A stretch of 25,942 nt of DNA from an uncultured Collinsella sp. Lineage in GTDB: Bacteria > Actinomycetota > Coriobacteriia > Coriobacteriales > Coriobacteriaceae. The stretch covers positions 1 through 25,942 of the forward strand of contig UQXC01000028.1 in the NCBI GenBank assembly GCA_900544995.1, in the 5' to 3' direction. This document shows, in pieces, positions 6,712-13,718 of this stretch (the first letter of the stretch is position 1; every line of letters begins with the position of its first letter). The notes below the pieces were generated by a model, which was not told where the DNA came from, made no database searches, and saw only the letters and a list, made by a program, of their open reading frames with translations. A program made the position numbers and the translations under genes.

Positions 6712-6729
6712 ACTCAACAGCAGCGAGTC

Positions 6730-7017
6730 TTAGGCCTGGTTGCCAAAGACCTCGATGGTGTCGCCCTCGGCCAGCGTGACGATGGCCTTCTTCCAAGAAC
6801 GGGTCTTGCCGGCGACATAGCGCACGCGCTTGGTCTTGGGCTTGACCGTCAGGGTGTTCACGCGAACGACCTTGACGCCAAAGATCTCCTCGACAGCGTC
6901 CTTGATCTGATACTTGTTAGCATCCTTGGCGACCTCAAACGTGTACTTGTTCAGCTCCATGCCGGAGAAGGAACGCTCGGACACGATCGGACGGATGATA
7001 ATCTCGTGGGCGGTCAT
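6730..7017 (-). CDS. rplW: 50S ribosomal protein L23
   Basis: A 95-residue protein at the tunnel exit, the docking site for trigger factor and SRP. IIRPIVSERSF, NKYTFEVAKDANKYQIKDAVEEIFGVKV and the basic loop KPKTKRVRY are typical. It starts immediately after the rplD stop (no intergenic bases), implying coupling. A hairpin follows its stop codon. Confidence 0.97.
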   Translation of the reverse strand: MTAHEIIIRPIVSERSFSGMELNKYTFEVAKDANKYQIKDAVEEIFGVKVVRVNTLTVKPKTKRVRYVAGKTRSWKKAIVTLAEGDTIEVFGNQA

Positions 7018-7644
7018 TTATGCAAGCACCTCCCCGAAGTGAGCGGCGATGTCGGCGGGCATCAGCACGGCGTTGTTGTTGACGAGATCGTAGGTGTTGG
7101 CCTCGTCAGCGGTGATGATGAACGTCTTGGGAATGTTGCGGAACGACAGGTAGGCGTTGACGTCCTCATCGCGAACGATGATGGTCAGACGCTTGCCCTC
7201 AAGGCCGAGAGCCTTGAGCATGGCGACGGCAGCCTTGGTGGAAGGCTTCTCGAAGCCGTAGTCGTCGACGAGCACGAGCTCGCCATCGGCCAGCTTGGCG
7301 GACAGCGCGGAGCGCATAGCCAGCTTGACCTCCTTGTTGTTCATACGCTTGGCGTAGGAACGGGGCTTGGGGGCGAAGACAACGCCACCGTGACGCCACT
7401 GGGCAGCACGGATGGAACCCTGGCGGGCACGGCCGGTGCCCTTCTGACGCCAAGGCTTCTTGCCGCCACCGGAAACCTCAGAGCGGCCCTTAGCGGACTG
7501 GGTGCCCTGACGCCAAGAGGCCATCTGGCACTTGACGATGTGGTGCATAACGTGGATGTTCGGCTCGATGCCGTACACCTCAGCGGCGAGCTCGGCCTCG
7601 GCGACCTTCTTGCCCTCGCTGTTCTTTACTTCAAACTTTGCCAT
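7018..7644 (-). CDS. rplD: 50S ribosomal protein L4
   Basis: A 208-residue exit-tunnel protein. The tunnel loop region is present (KPWRQKGTGRARQGSIRAAQWRHGG is the family signature region), followed by the globular C-terminal half. In Escherichia coli L4 represses its own operon by binding the S10 leader. Whether that occurs here is unknown, and the operon layout differs because rpsJ is elsewhere. It lies 46 nt after rplC. Confidence 0.97.
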   Translation of the reverse strand: MAKFEVKNSEGKKVAEAELAAEVYGIEPNIHVMHHIVKCQMASWRQGTQSAKGRSEVSGGGKKPWRQKGTGRARQGSIRAAQWRHGGVVFAPKPRSYAKRMNNKEVKLAMRSALSAKLADGELVLVDDYGFEKPSTKAAVAMLKALGLEGKRLTIIVRDEDVNAYLSFRNIPKTFIITADEANTYDLVNNNAVLMPADIAAHFGEVLA

Positions 7645-7690
7645 TTAAGTGTTCTCCTTGGTATGACGCTGGGCTAAATGGGCTGGGCCC

Positions 7691-8311
7691 TTAGGCCATA
7701 CGGATGGCGACGAGACCGTTCTTGGCACCCGGGACAGCGCCCTTGACCAAGATGAGGTTCTGCTCGGCATCGATGCGGACAACGGAAAGGTTCTTGACGG
7801 TAACGCGCTCGTTACCCATGTGACCGGCCATCTTGACGCCCTTGAGGACGCGCGCAGGATAGGCGCACTGACCGATAGAACCGGGGTGACGCTGGAAGTG
7901 AGAACCATGCGTCATAGGACCGCGGCGCTGACCCCAGCGCTTGATGCGACCCTGGAAGCCCTTACCCTTGGAGGTACCGATGACGTCGACCTTCTCGACA
8001 TCAGCGAAATCAGCGACGGTGACGACCTCGCCGACCTTGTGCTCCTCGCCGTTCTCGACGCGGACCTCACGAAGGAAACGGACAGGCTCGACGCCAGCCT
8101 TAGCGAAGTGACCAGCCATGGGCTTGTTCACGTTCTTGGCCTTGATGTCGCCGAAACCGATCTGGACGGCGTCATAGCCGTCGGTTGCCTGAGTTTTAAC
8201 CTGCGAGACAGCGCAGGGGCCAGCCTGGATGACCGTGACGGGAACGACGTTGTCGTCCTCGTCCCAAACCTGGGTCATGCCAATCTTGCGGCCGAGAATC
8301 ATGCTGATCAA
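7691..8311 (-). CDS. rplC: 50S ribosomal protein L3
   Basis: First gene of the S10-type cluster in this genome, about 206 residues. GRKIGMTQVW, GTSKGKGFQGRIKRWGQRRGPMTHGSHFQRHPGSIG and the C-terminal half are typical; the central loop reaches the peptidyl transferase centre. Two starts are possible: TTG at 8311 (MISMILG) with TGGGA 8 nt upstream, or ATG at 8302 with no visible ribosome site. TTG is preferred. The gene normally in front, rpsJ, is 13.9 kb away. The 250-nt upstream region contains a motif shared with rplB and rpsL and several hairpins. Confidence 0.95.
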   Translation of the reverse strand: MISMILGRKIGMTQVWDEDDNVVPVTVIQAGPCAVSQVKTQATDGYDAVQIGFGDIKAKNVNKPMAGHFAKAGVEPVRFLREVRVENGEEHKVGEVVTVADFADVEKVDVIGTSKGKGFQGRIKRWGQRRGPMTHGSHFQRHPGSIGQCAYPARVLKGVKMAGHMGNERVTVKNLSVVRIDAEQNLILVKGAVPGAKNGLVAIRMA

Positions 8312-8347
8312 GATATGATCCCAACTCTCGCGTGGTCTTGGGACAAT

Positions 8348-8369
8348 GCGTACACCACCGAGCGTACGC
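8348..8369 (-). promoter_or_regulatory. Hairpin in the rplC leader
   Basis: GCGTAC (8348-8353) and GTACGC (8364-8369) form a 6-bp stem with a 10-nt loop about 40 nt before the rplC start. It is a possible site of leader-based control, but nothing in the sequence identifies a ligand. Confidence 0.3.
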
Positions 8370-8500
8370 CCCTAGAGGACCACTACTTACACGACGTGCT
8401 CCCCAGCCTTGTATTTCGCCCGGACTACCTGACAACCCTATTAAGCAGGCATTTTGTCCAGCCAGAATACTCCCCTGGTTACACACAGCTGTTTAGTATA

Positions 8501-8520
8501 CACGGCTGCGGGCGTATCCA
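8501..8520 (-). promoter_or_regulatory. Ribosomal-operon upstream motif (rplC copy)
   Basis: Plus-strand text CACGGCTGCGGGCGTATCCA, about 190 nt before the rplC start. On the minus strand it runs directly into TATACT, a -10-like hexamer. GAAATATG lies 9 nt before the core GGATACGCCCG, with exactly the same spacing as in the rpsL copy. No clear -35 is seen. Confidence 0.5.
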
Positions 8521-8563
8521 TCGAGATTCATATTTCACTCACATTGTTTACGCAGGTAAAGTG

Positions 8564-8738
8564 CGTGGCGTTCCCAGTGTGCGGCGGAGGGGGCGGGCCT
8601 GAGACATATTAAGGTTGCTGCTCTACAGTCCTGCTCACGACGGAGAGCACATTAAGTGCTCTCCTGTTCGTGCGGAACTCGCGACAACCTTAATATGTCT
8701 CAGGCCCGCCCCCTCCGCCGCACACTGGGAACGCCACG
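8564..8738. repeat. 175-bp palindromic element with perfect 54-bp inverted repeats
   Basis: Arms 8564-8617 and 8685-8738 are perfect inverse complements over 54 bp (starting CGTGGCGTTCCCAGTG and ending ATATTAAGGTTG). They enclose a 67-bp centre with its own 9-bp hairpin (8642-8664). The element fills the gap between the phosphatase stop and the rplC leader. No flanking direct repeat is evident. It could be a MITE-like unit, an oversized bidirectional terminator, or a recombination product. The minus-strand phosphatase transcript would run into it. Confidence 0.85.
8609..8663. repeat. 55-bp hairpin repeat, copy 1
   Basis: 50 of 55 bases match 25888-25942. The 3' part is a hairpin, GGAGAGCAC-attaa-GTGCTCTCC (8642-8664). 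Two of the five differences between copies are a compensatory pair (G-C here, A-T in copy 2), which supports a conserved structure. Confidence 0.8.
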
Positions 8739-8768
8739 TTGATGTCTGCTAAACCTTGCTCGCTCAGG

Positions 8769-9395
8769 CTAATGACTTTGTTGGGGGTCCACTATTTGCT
8801 GGAGGGTGAACTTGCATTGCATTGGCTCGCCTTCTGCTTGTGGCTTTGCCTCTTCGAAATCGAAGATCATGATGGCGCAGTTGGGGAGTTTTGTTGGGAG
8901 CTCAAAGCCCTCTGGGGCTGCAGCCTTGATGAATTGGCGGCTGGCACTGCCGTGGCTTACTGCTAGGAGGGTTTCGATGCCCTCGGCGCTCATGAGATTG
9001 GTGAGGGTGGCTACCATGCGTTCTTGCAACGCTTTGCTTCCCTCTCCTCCGAAGGGGACCAAGTCCTCGCCCGGATCCCAGACGTCGGTGGGAAGGGCGT
9101 CGTGGGGGCCTTCTTCGAAGGAGCCGTAGCAGCGCTCGATGATGCCTTCGCAGGGCTCGACTGCTGCGTCCGGGCCGAGGAGCTCGTATGCGACGAGCTG
9201 AGCTGTGTCCATGGCTCGGCCTAAGGGCGAAGAGACCACCTTGTCAGGAACGACATTGTGGGCTTTGAGCCATGCGGCTGCCATCCCGGCTTGCTGACGG
9301 CCCAAATCGGTGAGCGGTGAATCGCAACGACCTTGGACGAGCTTTTTGACGTTGAATTCCGTCTGACCGTGGCGGAGTAGATATAGACGCTTCAT
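8769..9395 (-). CDS. Histidine phosphatase family protein (phosphoglycerate mutase-like)
   Basis: A 208-residue member of the cofactor-dependent phosphoglycerate mutase/phosphatase superfamily. The N-terminal LLRHGQTEFN holds the phospho-accepting His9. Arg60 (SSPLGRAMDTA), Glu87 (IIERCYGSFEE) and His148 (AVSHGS) complete the expected active site. Short single-domain members are usually phosphatases acting on small phosphate esters rather than glycolytic mutases, and the substrate cannot be read from sequence. It has an AAGGGGAG ribosome site. It lies 39 nt after the cation transporter and is probably co-transcribed with it. The palindromic element begins 30 bp beyond its stop. Confidence 0.88.
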   Translation of the reverse strand: MKRLYLLRHGQTEFNVKKLVQGRCDSPLTDLGRQQAGMAAAWLKAHNVVPDKVVSSPLGRAMDTAQLVAYELLGPDAAVEPCEGIIERCYGSFEEGPHDALPTDVWDPGEDLVPFGGEGSKALQERMVATLTNLMSAEGIETLLAVSHGSASRQFIKAAAPEGFELPTKLPNCAIMIFDFEEAKPQAEGEPMQCKFTLQQIVDPQQSH

Positions 9396-9434
9396 GCTCT
9401 CCCCTTCTGTATACCTAGCTTTACCGGCGCAGCC

Positions 9435-10589
9435 CTACTCGTGGGTATGGCCTACGTAGTCTTCATCGATCGTGATCTTGGCAATCGACTTGGGGTATTC
9501 CGACTCGACCCGTTGTGCCAGCGCGTGCTTTAGGTCCTCGGCACTCATTTGCAGATCCGAGGGGCGCACGCAGTCGAAAATCACATTGGTGTGCGTAGGA
9601 CCCGGCACACAGCGCAGGTCATGAATCGAGAGGCGACTATCGATCTCCTGAGCCATTGCGTTAATGCGTAAACGCATGCTCGCCACCTTGGGGTCGTCGG
9701 TCACGATGGGGTCGTAATGGAGCGTGACAATCATGCCGTCTTCGTTCCTAAACGCCTGCTCAATATTGTCGAGCGTGTCGTGACTTTCCATCGGGCTGGC
9801 TTCGGCCGCCATCTCGGCGTGAGCGCTTGCGAACTTCCTGCCCGGGCCGTAGTCGTGAACCATCAAATCGTGAACGCCCAAAACGCCGGGATAGCTCATG
9901 ATCTTGTCTCGAATGTGCTTGACCAGCTTAGGATCGGGCGTCTGGCCCAAAAGCGGGCTCACCGTATCCTGGATGAGTTCAAAACCGCTCCAGCCAATAT
10001 AGGCACCAACGGCAAGGCCGACCCAAGCGTCAAGATTGATGCCCGTCACCTGCGAAACAACTGCGCACGCCAGCACGGCACCCGTGGCAAGGACATCGTT
10101 CTTGGAATCCTGAGCCGTCGCATGCAGTGTCTCGGACTCGATACGGTCGCCGAGCTTTTGGTTGAGGGCCGCCATCCAGAGCTTTACGACCATCGAAAGC
10201 ACTAGAACTGCCACCAGGGCAAGCGAGAACTCGACAGGTTCGGGGTGGATGACGCGCTCGACCGAGGACTTCACCAGCTCAACGCCAATCAGCAGCACGA
10301 GTGCCGCCACGACCAGACCCGAGAGATACTCGTAGCGACCGTGGCCGTAAGGATGCTCGGGGTCGGCCGGCTTGCTCGCCAGCTTAAAGCCCAGCACGCT
10401 CACGATATTCGAGCTGGCATCGGACAGGTTGTTCATGGCATCCGCAACAATCGAAACCGATCCCGAAACCACACCAATTGCACCCTTCGCAGCACAAAGC
10501 GCAACATTGGCGACAATACACACCATGCCCGCTAACGTGCCCACACGCGCACGATCGCCCTGTGCGCGCCCAACAATCCACTCGACCAT
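9435..10589 (-). CDS. Cation diffusion facilitator transporter with two C-terminal ZT-dimer-like domains
   Basis: A 384-residue inner-membrane metal/proton antiporter. Residues about 15-215 form the six-helix membrane domain. The metal site in helix 2 reads D50-AMN-N54 and in helix 5 D161-SKN-D165, an Asn/Asp/Asp/Asp set resembling manganese exporters such as streptococcal MntE rather than the Asp/Asp/His/Asp set of zinc/iron FieF. HPYGHGRYEYLSG (79-91) is the usual cytoplasmic signature. A ZT-dimer domain follows (about 220-295), and a second similar block spans about 303-380 (INAMAQEIDSRLSIHDLR through KITIDEDYVGH). Family members are typically about 300 residues. Manganese is an inference. 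Confidence 0.9.
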   Translation of the reverse strand: MVEWIVGRAQGDRARVGTLAGMVCIVANVALCAAKGAIGVVSGSVSIVADAMNNLSDASSNIVSVLGFKLASKPADPEHPYGHGRYEYLSGLVVAALVLLIGVELVKSSVERVIHPEPVEFSLALVAVLVLSMVVKLWMAALNQKLGDRIESETLHATAQDSKNDVLATGAVLACAVVSQVTGINLDAWVGLAVGAYIGWSGFELIQDTVSPLLGQTPDPKLVKHIRDKIMSYPGVLGVHDLMVHDYGPGRKFASAHAEMAAEASPMESHDTLDNIEQAFRNEDGMIVTLHYDPIVTDDPKVASMRLRINAMAQEIDSRLSIHDLRCVPGPTHTNVIFDCVRPSDLQMSAEDLKHALAQRVESEYPKSIAKITIDEDYVGHTHE

Positions 10590-10667
10590 CTACATCCGCC
10601 CCCACGGTACTACCTATATATCTATTGCTCAAACGGATTGTAGTGTAGCCACTTTGTCCTCAAGATA

Positions 10668-10700
10668 CAAAAGGCCGCAGCCCACACGAGCCACGGCCTT
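10668..10700 (-). terminator. Intrinsic terminator at the end of the fab/acc/PTS operon
   Basis: AAGGCCG (10671-10677) pairs with CGGCCTT (10694-10700). Read on the minus strand the stem is followed by TTGT, giving a CCTTTTGT tail. It lies about 38 nt past the PTS gene stop. Confidence 0.75.
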
Positions 10701-10707
10701 GGAACAC

Positions 10708-10730
10708 GACAAAGGGATCGTCCTTTTGTC
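10708..10730 (-). repeat. Hairpin directly after the PTS gene
   Basis: GACAAAGGGA and TCCTTTTGTC form a 10-bp stem with one wobble and a 3-nt loop, 8 nt after the stop codon and just before the terminator. The wording resembles the TGTGACAAAGGGACAG sequence at the other end of the same gene. It may stabilise the 3' end. Confidence 0.5.
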
Positions 10731-10738
10731 GCACAGGT

Positions 10739-11977
10739 TTATGCGCTTACTTCAGCAGCGCTCGCCACTGTTTCGGGCGAATCGCCTCCGTCCCCCGTCG
10801 CCTGTCCCTTCGACGGCACCACGCCAAAGCAGTAGCTCAGCGCCGCAGACACCGCAAATGCCGTACCGCCGGCAGCGCAGCACCACAGCAGGTTCGGGAT
10901 GCCGCCCGTGGCAAAGCCAATGACCATGAGGACATTCGTCATGCCGATGGTATAGGCCGTAACGTGGCCCACGGCCGCAACAAGGCCTCCGACGGCGCCG
11001 CCAATGGCCATGCACGTCAGGCACCTGCCATATTTAAAGCCGCAACCGTACAGCGCCGGCTCGCTTACGCCGCCAAGAACACCCGAGATTGAATAGCCCA
11101 GCATGAGCGTCTTCTCGTCCTTATCCGCAACGCGGAGCGACGCGCCGAAGGGCATGCCCCAAACGGCAAACGTTGCCATCGTCGCGGCGATCAGGATGCA
11201 CGAATCCGTTCCCACACTCATAAACTGCGCATAGGCGAGCGATAGGACAACGTTGCTGACGCCCGCGATCTTAAGGAACTCCCAGCCCGCGGCAAGCCCC
11301 ATGAGCGTGAACAGCGACACGATGCCACCGGAATTGCCAAGCATAAACATAAGCTGGCCCAACAGCATGCCCAAATAGCTGCCCGCCGGCGCCGTAATAC
11401 ACAGCGAAACCGGAACCATAACAAGCATGGTCGCAAACGGAACAAACGAAAACGCCACGGCCTTAGGGATAACGCGCTGAAAGAAACACTCCACTTGCCA
11501 AAGCACGGGTACCGAGATGAGAATCGGAATAACAGTCGTCGTGTAATCGTTGACCGGCGCGGGAAGCAGGCCATACACGGAAGTCATCGATGCCCCCGTC
11601 GTCGATGCGGCATCGACGAGCTTAAGCAGATCGGGCGCAATCAATACGCCGCCCAGCATCATGCCCAGCTGCTCCGAGCAACCGAGCTGGCGGGCGGCCG
11701 CCCAACCAAGATAAATGGGCAAAAAGTAGTAACCGGCGTTATAGAGCCAACTGTAGAACAGGCGATAGATATCGGAATCGGCAGACCACAGGCCCAGCAT
11801 GCCTTCGCCCATAATGACGGCGACGGTGCGGAACAACGCCGCGCAGACAATAAACGGCAGCGCCGACATTATGCTTTTGGACAGATAATCCACCACAGCC
11901 ATGGCGTTTGATGAGACCGTCGTTGTAAACGAGGTGTTAGAAACTTGTGACACAGGAACCCTTTCCCAATGTGACAT
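10739..11977 (-). CDS. Orphan PTS sugar transporter, EIIC domain only (glucose/beta-glucoside superfamily)
   Basis: A 412-residue, highly hydrophobic protein with about ten predicted membrane helices. LPIYLGWAAARQLG, DYTTTVIPILISV and GVSEPALYG (303-311) match the EIIC domain of the glucose superfamily, where the Glu of the GxxEPxxYG loop contacts sugar. EIIA and EIIB domains are missing and none is encoded nearby, so phosphotransfer would need partners from elsewhere; alternatively it works as a non-PTS permease. The start at 11977 follows AAGGGA with 8-nt spacing; the longer in-frame extension was rejected. It begins 16 nt after accDA and is the last gene before the operon terminator. Confidence 0.87.
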   Translation of the reverse strand: MSHWERVPVSQVSNTSFTTTVSSNAMAVVDYLSKSIMSALPFIVCAALFRTVAVIMGEGMLGLWSADSDIYRLFYSWLYNAGYYFLPIYLGWAAARQLGCSEQLGMMLGGVLIAPDLLKLVDAASTTGASMTSVYGLLPAPVNDYTTTVIPILISVPVLWQVECFFQRVIPKAVAFSFVPFATMLVMVPVSLCITAPAGSYLGMLLGQLMFMLGNSGGIVSLFTLMGLAAGWEFLKIAGVSNVVLSLAYAQFMSVGTDSCILIAATMATFAVWGMPFGASLRVADKDEKTLMLGYSISGVLGGVSEPALYGCGFKYGRCLTCMAIGGAVGGLVAAVGHVTAYTIGMTNVLMVIGFATGGIPNLLWCCAAGGTAFAVSAALSYCFGVVPSKGQATGDGGDSPETVASAAEVSA

Positions 11978-11998
11978 GCGGACTGTCCCTTTGTCACA
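11970..11998 (-). promoter_or_regulatory. Stem-loop joining the accDA stop and the PTS start codon
   Basis: TGTGACA (11970-11976) and TGTCACA (11992-11998) are inverse complements with a 15-nt loop that contains the AAGGGA ribosome site. One arm includes the accDA stop (TGA) and the other the PTS ATG. A ribosome finishing accDA would open it, so translational coupling is plausible. Confidence 0.4.
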
Positions 11999-13718
11999 TC
12001 GTGCGATACTGACCGATTGCGCGGTACTTTTCGTAGCGGAGGTTTGTGAGGGTCGCGTCGTCGAGCCGCCCAAGCGTATCGAAGGCATCAAATGCCGAGG
12101 ACATGACGGCGCCGGCGATCTCCTCATGCGACAGACCCCTATCGTCAACAATGCCGTCGATGATACCGAGCGCCAACAGATCGGGAGCCGTGAGCTTAAG
12201 CGCCTCGGCGGCCTCATTCGCGCGCTCGGTATCCTTCCACAGAATCGACGCACAGGCCTCGGGGCTCACGACCGAATAGGCCGAGCTCGAGAGCATCAGG
12301 ATGCGGTCGGCCACGGACAGCGCCAGCGCGCCACCAGAGCCGCCCTCGCCTGTTACCACCGAGACAATCGGCGTCTTAAGGCCGCTCATCTCCATGAGAT
12401 TCTGGGCGATAGCCTCGCCCTGACCGCGTTCCTCGGCACCGATGCCGCAAAACGCGCCCGAAGTATCGACCAGGCACAGAACCGGCCGACCAAACTTTTC
12501 GGCTTGGCGCATCAGGCGACGCGCTTTACGGTAGCCCTCGGGATGCGCCATGCCAAAGTTGCGGCGCATACGCTCTTTGGTCGTGGTGCCGCGCTCGATG
12601 GCGATGACCGTTACGGGGCGCCCGTCCTTCCAGCCAATGCCAGCCACCACAGCGGCGTCGTCGCCAAAGTAACGGTCGCCGTGCAGCTCCACAAATCCAT
12701 CCAGGCCCAGCGAGATCACCTCGCCCGCCGTGGCGCGATCTGCCGAGCGGGTCTGCTTGACAATCTCGAGCGCGGTTTTTGGCGCCGCCGCGCGCTTGAG
12801 CAAGTGCCCCAGCTTTTTGCCGCGGCGACCCGTATGCACGATCTCATGCGGTGCCCCCAAGCCGGGCGCGTGCCCTTCGTGCAGCGCCAGCAGCTCGCCT
12901 ACCGTGAGCGCAATCTCGCCGCGCGGAACAACGGCATCGCAAAAGCCGTGCTCCAGCAAAAACTCGGAGCGCTGGAATCCCTTGGGCAGGCGCTTGTGCA
13001 TGTTCTGCTCGATCACGCGCGGGCCGGCAAATGCCGTCAGGGCATCGGGCTCGGCCAGGATAATGTCGCCCTCCATGGCGAAGCTCGCGGTTACGCCTCC
13101 GGTCGTGGGGTCGGTGAGCACCGTGATATACAGGCCGCCCGCCTCGCTGTGGCGCCTAACCGCCGCAGAAATCTTGGCCATCTGCATAAGCGATGTCACG
13201 CCCTCTTGCATGCGCGCACCGCCCGAAACGGTAAAGCCGACAACTGGCAATCCCAGCTCGGTCGCACGCTCAAATGTGCGACAGATCTTCTCGCCCACCA
13301 CGGAACCCATCGAGCCCATCATAAAGTTGGCGTCCATAAAGAAGAACGCGGTATCGCAACCGCAGATTTTGCCCCTGCCGCACACAACGGCGTCGCGCTC
13401 GCCCGAACGCTCGCTCACGCTCTTGAGCTTGTCGGCATAGCCGGGAAACGAGAGGAAATCCTCCGACGCCAGATTAGCATCCCATTCCTCAAACGTGCCC
13501 TCGTCGACCGTCATGCGCATGCGCGTGCGACCGCTCACGCGGAAGTGTTTGCCGCAACGAGGGCAGACCTCGAGGTTGTCGTGTAGGCGTGCCTCATCGA
13601 TCACACGGCGGCACTCCGGGCACTTGATAAACACGTGGCGCGCGGGAAACTCGGCGCACGACTCGGTTATCGGCCCCTCAAGGACATTGACCGTCTTCGC
13701 TTTTCTATTCATCAGCAT
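11994..13718 (-). CDS. accDA: Acetyl-CoA carboxylase carboxyltransferase, fused beta-alpha subunits
   Basis: A 574-residue single polypeptide for the step that moves the carboxyl group from biotin to acetyl-CoA, giving malonyl-CoA. Residues 1-285 are AccD-like, with a zinc ribbon (C33, C36, C52, C55) and SGGARMQEG (165-173). Residues about 310-574 are AccA-like, with GFVELHGDRYFGDD (341-354), GIGAEERGQ and GEGGSGGA (458-465). In most bacteria these are two genes forming an alpha2-beta2 enzyme. The frame is continuous with no sign of sequencing error. Its start overlaps the accC end by 14 bp. An ATG two codons in is an alternative start. Confidence 0.95.
   Translation of the reverse strand: MLMNRKAKTVNVLEGPITESCAEFPARHVFIKCPECRRVIDEARLHDNLEVCPRCGKHFRVSGRTRMRMTVDEGTFEEWDANLASEDFLSFPGYADKLKSVSERSGERDAVVCGRGKICGCDTAFFFMDANFMMGSMGSVVGEKICRTFERATELGLPVVGFTVSGGARMQEGVTSLMQMAKISAAVRRHSEAGGLYITVLTDPTTGGVTASFAMEGDIILAEPDALTAFAGPRVIEQNMHKRLPKGFQRSEFLLEHGFCDAVVPRGEIALTVGELLALHEGHAPGLGAPHEIVHTGRRGKKLGHLLKRAAAPKTALEIVKQTRSADRATAGEVISLGLDGFVELHGDRYFGDDAAVVAGIGWKDGRPVTVIAIERGTTTKERMRRNFGMAHPEGYRKARRLMRQAEKFGRPVLCLVDTSGAFCGIGAEERGQGEAIAQNLMEMSGLKTPIVSVVTGEGGSGGALALSVADRILMLSSSAYSVVSPEACASILWKDTERANEAAEALKLTAPDLLALGIIDGIVDDRGLSHEEIAGAVMSSAFDAFDTLGRLDDATLTNLRYEKYRAIGQYRTM

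Noticed and set aside
8312..8486. Possible rpsJ in front of rplC
   Set aside because: No frame there resembles S10; the real rpsJ is at 22241-22549.
11978..12253. 92-codon N-terminal extension of the PTS protein
   Set aside because: It overlaps accDA antisense-frame style sequence rich in Arg and Ser; the ATG at 11977 has the ribosome site.
11901..13586. 561-codon open frame opposite accDA
   Set aside because: Antisense shadow of a gene with clear catalytic motifs; no recognisable protein features.
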